Assembly: GCA_964035575.1 (NCBI GenBank)
Contig: OZ037897.1
Span: forward strand, 1,178,001 to 1,242,000
DNA length: 64,000 bases
Source: Rhynchopus sp. YZ270_cl-10
Taxonomy: Eukaryota > Euglenozoa > Diplonemea > Diplonemida > Diplonemidae
Direction: 5' to 3'
The stretch's first letter is position 1. Each line of letters begins with the position of its first letter. Positions 23,301 to 33,700 of this stretch are shown piece by piece. The translations under genes were made by a program, and so were the position numbers. The notes beneath the pieces are model-generated. The model was not told the origin of the DNA. It saw nothing but the letters and a program-made list of their open reading frames with translations, and did no database searches.

Positions 23301-26300
23301 GTCGCACCTGACAGGGTCGGCAGAGTTGCGCATCCGGGAGAGCATTGCGGTGGCGTACCAGAAAAAGGTCGCATCTTCCTTTCTGGAGCGGGGTGCTATG
23401 TGTGTAGGGATTGCCACCCTGAAGCGGGAGCCGTGTGTGGAGGTAGATGTGGCACCGTCTGCAGAGGACATGGACCGGTTTGGACGCCGCAGTGCAGGGG
23501 CCGTGGAACCTCTCTGTGATGATGCGAACCCTGACGACGATATGAGTCGTCCTGCTCCAGACCGGTCGGAGGAGCAGCAGGGGAAGCGCAAGAGGGACGT
23601 GAAGCCGGACCACGTGGAGCCACCGAGGAAGCGGACCGGGAGGTTCGATTCGGCTACCGTGATTCCGGAAGGGCCGGGTCTCGATGTGGTGCGTGAGTGG
23701 GAGTTTTTGCGTGAGTGCCCGGCAGCGCAGAGGCCTCGGGCGACGGAACAGGCGGCCAAGCTGGGAGCCTCGAAGGTGACTTGGTCGTTTGTGGCGGGGG
23801 ACTGTGCTTTTGAGGCTTTGCTCTTCGCCACCGGGCGCACGGATTTGTCGGTGGAGGGTCTGCGCCAGGCGGCAGTGAAGAAGGTCCAGGGCCGCGCTGA
23901 TCTGTCGAGTGCGGCTGTCCCTAATTTTGGGGTCTGGCAGCGGCTGATGACGAGTGGGGACAGAGGAGACGAGCGTACGTGGGCGGATGCCATTGCAGTG
24001 GCGGGGGCAGGGGAGGCTCTTGAGGTATCTGTGGTCATCCTCAACGAGTTCGCCCGCCCTTCTCTGATGGTGCCAAGAAAACGGCCTAAGGCAGTGGTCC
24101 TTCTCCTCCACTCGGGTGACCAGGATGCGGCAGATGGATCCGGCAGTATCCCGGGACACTACGAGCCCCTCACCATGGACCCGGCTCTGCAGCAGCACAT
24201 CCTGTCTTTTGAGGCCACAGGTGGTAAGGGGGAGTGCCAGTCAGAGCGCCCCATGGCTTTTGTGGGAGCGAGGGAGGCGGAGGCGTCGAACACTTTCCTG
24301 CAGTGCGAACAATGCAGCAAGCTCTTCGATGCGTCGGACGCACACTTCTGCTGTCACACGTGTGGTGGCTTGGCATGTCTGCACTGCGCTCAGGGGTCCA
24401 AGCACTGCCCTCTGTCGCAAATTGGCAGGGCGGAATATTTCAGTGCCCTGTCTTTTTTGCACTCGAATGTTCCGGCTCAGGCTGCCTCTGCGGAGGGGAG
24501 CGGAGACCCACCACCTAAACGGGCTCCTTCTCCAGCAGTGCCAGCTCCCGAGGGCGAGGACGTCGAGGAGGTAGACATGCCAATGGCGGGCGAAGAGGGG
24601 CAGCAGGCAGAACAGAAGCAGCAGAAGCACGAGAAGCAACGGAAACAGCAGAAGCAGCAACAACAAAAGGCGGACCAGGATAAGAAGGAAGCGTTGCAGC
24701 GTGCGTCGGACGCGTGGCAGCAAGCCCTGGAGGTACGGCGGGAGCATCGTCGGTCGTGGGGACCGGATTTGGCCGCGCTTCGGGGCACTTTTGGCGACCG
24801 CCAGCAGGAGTTGAGTCGTTTCCTGGAGGAACAGAATGTGCGTCTGGACCAGGCGAAGGCGGCGGACAGGCATCGTGTGGAGGAGCTGACCGCCAGGCAC
24901 AAGCGGGAACTCGCAGAGGACGCGAAGAAGATGCATGCGCAGTACTTGGAAGACTGCGATCGGCACCCCGAAGCAGGAGAGTCGCTCCGGGCGGAGTATG
25001 ACAGGCAACGCTGCGAGAGGCATTACGCCATCGCAGCTAAGCATGAGTCGGAGCAGAAGGCGACCACTCTGTTGTTGACGGCGGTGAACCTCTCCCGACA
25101 GCTGGAGGCAGAACGCATGGTGGCATACGGGCGGTGCTTTGGGGTGGTGTGCGAAGGGCGGCTATTCCTCCCCTGCCATGCGGTGCGGAGAGCGGTGGGC
25201 GACGACCCTGAAGGACTCGAACCTGACTGTGTCGGCGACTGGATGGCTCTCTTTGGTCCTCAAGGTGCTTCTCCGTGCCCGGGCGAGTTCCTGTACTGCT
25301 GGGCGACACAGCAGCCGTGGAGTGGGAACGGGGAGGGGGACGGTGATTGCCCGGAGTCGGTGGTCGCCCGTCAGGCGGTTAGGAAGATAGCAGGGGAGGC
25401 CGGATACTGCGACACCTGGGGCAAGACCAGCGCGGTCATCGTCGTTCGGGAAGGCAGGGTCAGCTGGGGAACCCCTTCTCGGGATCAGCTGGAGGAGGAG
25501 GTGGGGCGACAGGCCGAGGCGGCAGACACCGAGGTGCGTGTGAAGGTGGAGGAGATGGATGATGATGAGCAGGAGCAGGAGGAGGACCTCGACACCGCGA
25601 TGGAGGGGGCGGATCGCTCGCATTCTCTGTCAGTGGAAGGCATCCCTGACCAGAAGAAGCAAGCGAGGGTGAGGGAATTGCTGAGGGCGCAGAGCGAGGC
25701 TTGGATGTGGACGGAGGAGGAGCGGACGGAGAGGGGGGGTCTTTTCCCGTGCCTCACCATGGGGTCGCCGGTGCCTTCTTCTGTGACGAAGTGGATCTCC
25801 CTGTTCCACTACCGTCAGGGAGAGAAACAGGATGGCAGACCCTTGTTGTCACTCCCCCTCTCTACCGCTACTTTCACTCAGTGGTATGAGGTGATGAAGG
25901 TGGTGGGTTTGCATGAGTGGTCGGTTAAGGAAAAGTGCAAGGCAAAGTCGACGTTGCATGCCCTGACGGACAACCGGAGCAGTAGGGGGCAGGCCTTTGC
26001 AGCGGAGAGTACAAGGAGGGAGAATGAGGCACGAGCGGCTCGAGAGGGAATAGGCCGACAACCTCAAGCCTCCTCTTCTTCTTCTTCTTCCTCCACCTCT
26101 GCAGGCCGTGGCACTACAACCTCCATCGCCCAACCTGCAGTCTCCACTTCTTCCTCCTCCTCATCGGCAGGCCGTGGCAATGCAACCTCCTCCGCCCAAC
26201 CTGCTCCTTCCCCAGCTCCCAAAGGACCCCAGCGCCATGCAGCTCAGGGTAGGTCCAACACGTCGAACGTGTTCACCGACTCAGTGGCACAAGCGACGCA

Positions 26301-26409
26301 GCATGTGCTCTCGCCCCAGGAGGTGCAGAGAGGGCGCAATGGTCGCGGTGGTGGACAGAAGGGGAGACAGAGCGGAGGAAGGAAGGGGAACAAGGGGAAT
26401 AAGAATTAG
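17047..26409 (+). CDS. LINE polyprotein A1: OTU - Zn fingers - reverse transcriptase - RLE - OTU - Zn cluster
   Basis: 3,120 residues from ATG 17047, chosen because family B has the matching start; the open frame extends further upstream, into the ribozyme. Order: a hydrophobic, signal-like start (ALLGALWVVLHVC); Ser/Asn-rich repeats (about 18-540); a conserved basic/hydrophobic block with possible membrane spans (MLVVSLLVLLSLLW near 850); an OTU-like domain with Cys913 (NDCGYVAL) and His1030 (HFEAVE); a C2H2 finger (about 1092-1120) and a CCCC finger (about 1141-1165); reverse transcriptase with KIDYRNAFN (Asp1519), QGDPLGPLLFSL and YLDDG (1604-1608); an RLE with C-x2-C at 1926, H-x3-C, then Asp1994 and Asp2010; a second OTU domain with Cys2253 (GDCAFEAL) and His2371 (GHYEPL); a Cys/His cluster (about 2420-2458); a Gln/Lys/Glu coiled coil; and a Ser-rich then Gly/Lys/Arg tail. 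RT and RLE perform target-primed reverse transcription. OTU activity is predicted only. Confidence 0.93.
17095..17555 (+). repeat. CAG/CAA microsatellite in LINE A1 coding region
   Basis: A nearly continuous run of AGC/AAC triplets read as Ser/Asn in the polyprotein frame. The same DNA reads as poly-Gln or poly-Ala in the other frames and poly-Leu on the minus strand. The corresponding tract in A2 (27809-28130) is shorter and differs in structure, so it is hypermutable. Confidence 0.9.
17890..18660 (+). repeat. Degenerate coding minisatellite in LINE A1
   Basis: Imperfect repeats built around CAGCAGTTCCAACAGCAGG, encoding Ser/Asn-rich units (SSSNGFCSSSSNSRSNS and relatives). In A2 the region is much longer (28480-30316). 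The copies differ by 314 codons over the whole N-terminal low-complexity part and still stay in frame. Confidence 0.9.
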
Positions 26410-27391
26410 AGTGAGAGTTAGAGGGTGAGAGTGTGTATAGAAGCGTGTAGAGAATGACAGTTTGCCCCATGTTTATTTTTAACCCTTTTTATTTTGTGTT
26501 TTTTGTTCTTTTCATCCTTTGGGGTTTGCCCCCCCCTTTCCCCCCTTTCCGCCCCCCTTCCTTTTTGTTAATATTTTTGGTTGGCTGCTGGCTAGGACGG
26601 GTCTACCCCAGCGACGGCCCTTACCCCTTGGACGAGGCTCTGAGGGTAGAGGGCAGTCTTGGAGTAAGACCTGTCTAAGAGCCAGGCCAGTGGCATCAGG
26701 AGCCATTGGGCCACTTTTATAGATTGTGCAGTAGAGTAGAGTTTGTACAGAACTCTTGTCCTTTGAGTTTCTTTTTTCACTCCTTTAGTTTTTCATTTTT
26801 ACCTTGTGAAGGTCAATTTCAATTTTTCATTTTTCAAAACCACCACAGGTAAGCACGAGACCCACCATTGTTGTTGTTGATTTTGTTGTGCGTTATTGTT
26901 GTTTTCCCCTTTGGGTGTCAGTCAGTCGGGTCAGGTCACACTTACAGAAGTTCTCAAAAATTTTCACCAAAAAGAAAACTACTAAAAAGATTATGGAACT
27001 TCCTTTTTATTTGTTTGTGTGTTACAGAGGAAACGGCTCACTCAATCCCCTCCTTCTCCTCCCCTCCCCTCCCCAAGACAAAGCAAAATAAAACTACACC
27101 GGTAGACAGAGCAACCCTCCCGTCCCATCCCCTCCCCTTTTCCTTTTGGGAAAATTGCACTCACATACGACCCTTTTGCTTATTTGCAGGGAAGTGTTGG
27201 TTGTAGTTGTCCCACATCTTTTCTATTTTAGTGCCACTAACTGTGTTTTCAGGCACTGTCTTGCCAGTACAATAGTAAAGTGCCCTTGTCTGGACATCTA
27301 GCTGTTTACATACTCGCTTGACTAGTAAGTACCCCCTCTGTCACTGGATGTAGATAAAAAAAAGCGAGCCTAGGGCTAAGTTGAACAACAC

Positions 27392-27392
<1 letters not shown>
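26410..27392 (+). other. 3' UTR of LINE A1 with shared tail module
   Basis: About 980 nt, nearly identical to the UTR in A2 up to CTGGATGTAGAT. It has a GC-rich, hairpin-forming part (about 26585-26715), then AT-rich sequence. A1 alone then has eight A residues and a 29-nt module (27364-27392, core GAGCCTAGGGCTAAG, ending AACAACACC) before its final poly(A). The same module ends family B at 53115-53144. Confidence 0.8.
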
Positions 27393-27454
<62 letters not shown>

Positions 27455-27457
<3 letters not shown>

Positions 27458-27505
27458 CCTTAGCTCCTTAGCTCCTTAGCTCCTTAGCTCCTTAGCTCCT
27501 TAGCT
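27455..27505. repeat. (GCTCCTTA)n spacer between A1 and A2
   Basis: About 6.4 copies of the octamer, beginning GCTCC after the A1 poly(A) and ending CTTAGCT before A2. It is the same satellite as 15991-16827. Confidence 0.97.
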
Positions 27506-27517
27506 ACTACGTTTACA

Positions 27518-27702
27518 GGGGACCATTTTTTACAGGGGACCATTTTTTACAGGGGACCATTTTTTACACATTACAACACACTTGTCCTTTCTTTTTACCC
27601 TCCCTCCCTCCCCCTTTCCTTTGTTTTATTGTGAGCCTTGTACGCCTCCACGGGGCGGTCCCTGGGCAACGGTTGAGGAGTGCAGGCCGGCGAAGCGCAA
27701 GG
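27518..27702 (+). ncRNA. HDV-like ribozyme at the 5' end of A2, with three candidate P1 strands
   Basis: Same fold as in A1, with J4/2 GGCGAA at 27689-27694 and P2 3' strand GCAAGG ending at 27702. The 17-nt unit GGGGACCATTTTTTACA starts at 27518 and 27535, and a third GGGGACC starts at 27552. Each supplies a P1 5' strand able to pair with the single GGTCCCT, so cleavage could occur at any of three sites. Confidence 0.85.
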
Positions 27703-27757
27703 CGTAGTGTGTCTTGTCCTTCTTTGTTTTCGTTTTTTGGTTTTTGCCTTTTTAAAA

Positions 27758-30700
27758 ATGAGGAGGAAGGCCCTTTTGGGGGCGTTGTGGGTGGTGCTGC
27801 ATGTCTGCATCAGCAGCAGCAGCAGGTGCTACACCAACAGCAGCAGCAACAGCAGCAACAGCAGCAACAGCAGCATATGCTACACCAGCTGCAACTGCAG
27901 CAGAAGCAACAACGGTAGCAACAAGAGCAGCAACAGCAGCAACAGCAGCAACAGCAGCAACAGCAGCAACAGCAGCAACAGCAGCAACAGCAGCAACAGC
28001 AGCAACAGCAGCAACAGCAGCAACAGCAGCAACAGCAGCAACAGCAGCAACAGCAGCAACAGCAGCAACAGCAGCAACAGCAGCAACAGCAGCAACAGCA
28101 GCAACAGCAGCAACAGCAGCAACAACATAAGCTGCATCAACAGCAGTAGCAGGAGCACCAACATCAGGAGCGGCAGCTTCCTATGCTACAACAGCTTCCT
28201 CATCAGTGGCAGGAGCCCCATTCCCCCCCTTTTTTACCCCAAAAAGAGGCCTCTTGAGCCCAACAACCCAAGCAGCTGCAGCTTTGATAGCAGCAACAAA
28301 AACGTGTGTGGAGGCAACAAAGTAAAGAACTGTTGTCATAACAACCCACACCCCCCTTCCCCCCATGATATCCCCAAAAAGAGGCAATGTATGCCCAACC
28401 ACATCAGTGGCTGCAACTGTGATAGCAGCAAAAACGAAATCTTCGGAGTCCTGGGTGGGGTCCCAGTATCACCCCTGGTGTGCAGCAGCAGTTCCAAAGG
28501 CCTTTACAGCAGCAGTTCCAACAGCAGGCTCTACAGCTTTTTCACCAGCAGTTCCAAAGGCTTCAGCAGCAGCGGTTCCAACAGCAGGTCCAACAGCAGG
28601 CACAACAGCAGTTTAAACAGCAGTTCCAATGGCTTCTGCGGCAGCAGTTCCAACGGCGGGTCCAGCAGCGTCTCCAGTTCCAGCAGCAGTTCCAGCAGCA
28701 GTTCCAACAGCAGGCACAACAACAGTTTCAACTGCAGTTCCAAAGACTTCTGCAGCAGCAGCTCCAACAGCAGGTCCAACAGCAGGCACAACAGCAGTTT
28801 CAACAGCAGTTCCAATGGCTTCTGCGGCAGCAGCTCCAACGGCGGGTCCAGCAGCGTCTCCAACAGCAGTTCCAGCAGCAGTTCCAACAGCAGGCACAAC
28901 AGCAGTTTAAACAGCAGTTCCAATGGCTTCTGCAGCAGCAGTTCCAACAGCGTTTCCAAAAGCAGTTCCAGCTACAGGCACAACAGCAGTTTCATCAGCA
29001 GTTCCAAGGACTTCTGCGGCAGCAGCTCTAACGGCAGGTCCAACAGCAGTTCCAACAGCAGGCTTAGCAGCAGTTTCAACAGCAGTTCCAAAGACTTCTG
29101 CAGCAGCGTTTCCAACAGCCGTTCCAGCAGCAGTTCCAACAGCAGGCACAACAGCAGTTTAAACAGCAGTTCCAATGGCTTCTGCAGCAGCAGTTCCAAC
29201 AGCGTTTCCAAAAGCAGTTCCAGCAACAGGCACAACAGCAGTTTCATCAGCAGTTCCAAGGACTTCTGCGGCAGCAGCTCTAACGGCAGGTCCAACAGCA
29301 GTTCCAACAGCAGGCTTAACAGCAGTTTTAACAGCAGTTCCAAAGACTTCTGCAGCAGCGGTTCCAACAGCAGGTCCAACAGCGTCTCCAAAAGCAGTTC
29401 CAGCAGCAGTTCCAACAGCAGGCACAACAGCAGTTTCAACTGCAGTTCCAAAGACTTCGGCAGCAGCAGCTCCAACAGCAGGTCCAACAGCAGGCTTAGC
29501 AGCAGTTTCAACAGCAGTTCCAAAGACTTCTGCAGCAGCGTTTCCAACAGCCGTTCCAGCAGCAGTTCCAACAGCAGGCACAACAGCAGTTTAAACAGCA
29601 GTTCCAATGGCTTCTGCAGCAGCAGTTCCAACAGCGTTTCCAAAAGCAGTTCCAGCAACAGGCACAACAGCAGGCACAACAGCAGTTTCATCAGCAGTTC
29701 CAAGGACTTCTGCGGCAGCAGCTCTAACGGCAGGTCCAACAGCAGTTCCAACAGCAGGCTTAACAGCAGTTTTAACAGCAGTTCCATAGACTTCTGCAGC
29801 AGCAGTTCCAACAGCAGGTCCAACAGCAGGCACAACAGCGGTTTCAACAGCAGTTCCAATGGCTTCTGCGGCAGCAGCTCCAACGGCGGGTCCAGCAGCG
29901 TCTCCAACAGCAGTTCCAGCAGCAGTTCCAACAGCAGGCACAACAGCAGTTTCAACAGCAGTTCCATAGACTTCTGCAGCAGCAGTTCCAACAGCGTTTC
30001 CAAAAGCAGTTCAAGCAACAGGCACAACAGCAGGCACAACAGCAGTTTCATCAGCAGTTCCAAGGACTTCTGCGGCAGCAGCTCTAACGGCAGGTCCAAC
30101 AGCAGTTCCAACAGCAGGCTTAACAGCAGTTTTAACAGCAGTTCCAAAGACTTCTGCAGCAGCGGTTCCAACAGCAGGTCCAACAGCGTCTCCAAAAGCA
30201 GTTCCAGCAGCAGTTCCAACAGCAGGCACAACAGCAGTTTCAACTGCAGTTCCATAGACTTCTGCAGCAGCAGTTCCAACAGCAGGTCCAACAGCAGCAC
30301 CAACATCAACAGCAGACGCAGCAACAACAACTTAGGGGGTGGTGAGCGAGGTATGCTGGTGTTCGGGGTCAGCCTTGAGGGGCGAGAAGGACAGAGTGGC
30401 TGTGTGATGATGCGGGTGTGGCAAAAGGGGTGTGTACAGATAGAGTTTTGGTTCGACTGGTGGTGCAACCTCTGGGAGGTCTTCACCTCCTTGCGTCAAC
30501 CTGACCCCTGCTGGGTAGTCGAGGCACCTGAGTGGGGAGTGTTTGTGTCGTTCGCGGTCCTGGATCTGTGGAAGGACAGACGCGCCCCTACCCTCAGTCA
30601 TCTCATTTTGTGGCTAGTGGGCAGGAGGACCAGGAGGACGCGACGAGGACACCGGTCCTTGAACTGGACCAAGTCACAGGCGGGCAGGCTCCGTCGGCGC

Positions 30701-33700
30701 AAGGCGCCCTGCAATCGTCCGCCCTCTCCGGCAGCGCACCCAGTTTTCCGCAGGATCAGGGTCGCCGATGCGTTGAGAGGTGCTTTGCAGTGTGTGGCCA
30801 TCTGGGTTCTGGTTTTTGTGGGGTCTGAGCTTGGGAGGTCAGCGCCACATGTTTTGGGTTGCGCGCTTTTTCGGGACGCGGAGGTGCTGGGGGTGGGTCT
30901 GCTGCGGGGACTGTGCCGCGTTCGGAGAGGATGGCGGTGGCTGGAAGGGGCGAGCGAGCGAGTGCGCCGATGGACCGGAGGGATCCGAGTGGCTGCCAGC
31001 TTGGTGAGGGCCAGTGTGATGGGGGTGGGTCAGTTGTCGGTGTGTGCAGCCGAGTGGGTGTGGGTTGCATGGTCCGCAGGTGGTTGTTTGGCGGGTTTTG
31101 TGGCACTGGTCGGCGTCGCGCGCCCACTTGGCTGGGTTCTTCTCTTGGAGGTGCGCCGTGTGGCAGCACGCAGGTGGACTCGTAGGATCGGGATGGCATT
31201 TGGCATGCTGGTGGTGTCCCTACTGGTCTTGCTGTCGTTGTTGTGGCGAGCGGTGACGCCCTGGGACCTGCGCCCTGCCCCTGCTGATCCGGAGCACCCG
31301 ATCAGCTTGTCCCCGTTTGCGTTGACCGGTGGGTGCGCAAACGTGAACGCTCCTGCGTATACAGAGCAAGCGGTGTCTGTGGACGCGACTCTGGCGAAGT
31401 TTGGAGCTAAACGCATCCCCAACGTGTCCACAAATGATTGTGGTTATGTGGCACTACACCTCTGGGACCACGACACGCAGCCGGACGTGAGGGCAATGCG
31501 CAAGCAGCTGTATGACACAGCAGTGGAGGTGTCGAACCGCCTGGTGCAGGTGCTGGGGTCGCAGGAGGCCATGACGGAGTTTGCCAATGGTGTGACCGGC
31601 GAGGCCCACCTCAACCACTTGGGGCTTCAGCTCACCGCGACAGCATCCCGCATCAACATCGTGGTGGTGCAGGCGTCGGAAGAGAACCCCCTCGTGCGCA
31701 TCACCCCTGGTAGCAAAAGAGTCGCCAAGTCGTACGCGGAGAGCTTCCAAGCGAAACTTCCCACGGTCGTCATCGCTCTCTGTGACTCTCACTTTGAGGC
31801 AGTGGAGCTTGTCCCGGAGGTGGGGAAGACCAAGGAGGGGATGGCAGAGAAGATGAGGAAGGAGGCTCGGCAGGCAGTGCTGGACACAGCGCATTTGGAT
31901 GGCATCATCCCCACCAACACCACCACCACCGCCCCCCTGGCTACCAAGCTGGGACACATCAATGCGGATCGGGTGTTCTGCCCCTTTGATGGATGCAGAG
32001 CGGGAATTTTGTCTTCGAGTGATGCGGTCGGGGGCCTGTCTCGTAAGGGCTTGCTGCAGCACATGCGTCGCCACCAGGCGGATGGAGCGTACATCCCCGA
32101 CGAGCTGTTGGGCCACTTGGGCATGTCGCGCTGTGCGAACGATCAGTGCGACATGCTATTGCCGCAGAGCAAGGAGGTCTGCAACACCTGTACGGTGCAC
32201 TTTGGCGAAGAAGGCTTCACCGCTCCGTCTCCCTCCAGTCGAGGAATGCTGACAGATCAGGATGACCTCCCCTCCTTTGAAGTCATGGGGACCACCAGGA
32301 TCCAGCTGAAGGGCGGGTGCCCAGACAAACACCTGCAGCTGTACAGCGAGCTCTTCCTGAGGGTTCTTATGGACATCCTTGAGTACCAAGACGAGGTGGC
32401 CTGGAAGCGCCTTGCACTGTTCTTCACTGTGTTGCACCGGACACGGACAGAACGAGGGGGCAAGGACCAGGAGCGACGTTTGACGAGCACTTGGGGGAAG
32501 GACTTGGAGGCTTGGAAGGCTGGCCAGTATGTCGCCCTGTGGGAGCAAACGGTAGAGGAGCGGAAGCCAAGGCCCTCTGGGTGGTCGGATGAGGACACTG
32601 ACGAAGGGAGACGGAAGCGCACCATCGCCAAAGCGAGAGCAGGACTCCCGAGCCAGGCCATGTCTTGCGCTACCAGCGACGGCCTCGCCCCACAGACACC
32701 GGCGACGCTGGAAAAGCTTCAGACGAAGCACCCAGCCGCTGCCGACTCCAAGGCCCTGGAGCAGGCGGATTGGCCCCAGCCTCAGGAGGTCCCACCGGTG
32801 ACAGTGGTGGAGGTGATGAAGGCCCTGCGGAGCATGCCGAAGTCATCGGCGGCGGGTCCCTCGAACGTGACGGGCGCGCACCTTCGTACACTTTGCCTAC
32901 AGAGGCGGGCTAAGGGCACTTTGGCAGCGCTGGCCGCAGTGTTGACGTCTTTGGCACGAGGAAATGCTCCAGTGGAGGTGGCTGAGTTCTTCGCCGGCGC
33001 TAACTTGGTGGCTCTCCGGAAGCCTGCAAAGGGGCCGGGCCTGGAGGAGGACGTGCGACCGATTGCGGTTGGGGACACTCTCCGCAGACTGGTGGGAAAG
33101 ATTCTGTCGGCGCGAGTGCGGGTGCCTGCTAGGACGCTTCTTCTTCGAGGGAACCAGGTGGGGGTGGCAACGGCAAGGGGGGCGGCAGTGGCGACTGATG
33201 TTATCTCGCAGTACGCCGTGCGCAACCGCGGAAAAGGTAAAGTCATTTTGAAAATTGACTACCGTAACGCGTTCAACTGCGTAGACCGCCTGTCGATGCT
33301 AAGAGCGGTCGACGCGAACCTCCCCGAGCTGGCCCCATGGGTGCGATGGTGTTACCTGGAGCCCTCCAGCCTGTTTTATGGTGGAGATACCATAAGGTCA
33401 CAGCGCGGAGCTCAACAAGGAGATCCCTTGGGCCCGCTTCTCTTCTCCCTGACCATCCACCAGATGGCGCTAGAGCTGAAGGGGCACCCAGGCCTGGATG
33501 GGACTTTGTGGTACCTCGATGACGGCTCTCTGCGGGGGTCCCCTAAGGCGGTTTTTGAGGCGTACCAGGTTCTGCGCACTCGTAGCTCCGAACTGGGGTT
33601 GGAGGTGAACGCGAACAAGTGTGAGCTCATCTCCACTGGTGGCGTCTCCAAGGAGGATCTCGAGGCCGTGGGGTTCACGTTGAACGAGGGTGGACAGGAC

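Larger units (their letters stand above)
16828..27454 (+). mobile_element. Family A LINE, copy A1 (full length, site-specific, restriction-like-endonuclease type)
   Basis: 10.6-kb non-LTR retrotransposon in the satellite. It begins right after ...CTTAGCT with ACTACGTTTACA, then the 5' ribozyme, one giant open reading frame (17047-26409), a 1-kb 3' UTR and a 62-nt poly(A) (27393-27454) that abuts GCTCCTTA. There are no LTRs, integrase or RNase H. The reverse transcriptase core and the C-terminal CCHC plus PD-(D/E)XK nuclease place it in the group of RLE-bearing LINEs that contains R2, R4, NeSL and CRE. The frame is intact and A2 is nearly identical over the C-terminal half, so it is young and possibly active. 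Confidence 0.95.

Noticed and set aside
22789-24198. 469-residue minus-strand frame repeated in every A copy
   Set aside because: It mirrors the RLE/OTU coding strand, is Arg/His/Pro-rich as expected of an antisense of GC-rich codons, and its presence in each copy follows from copy identity.
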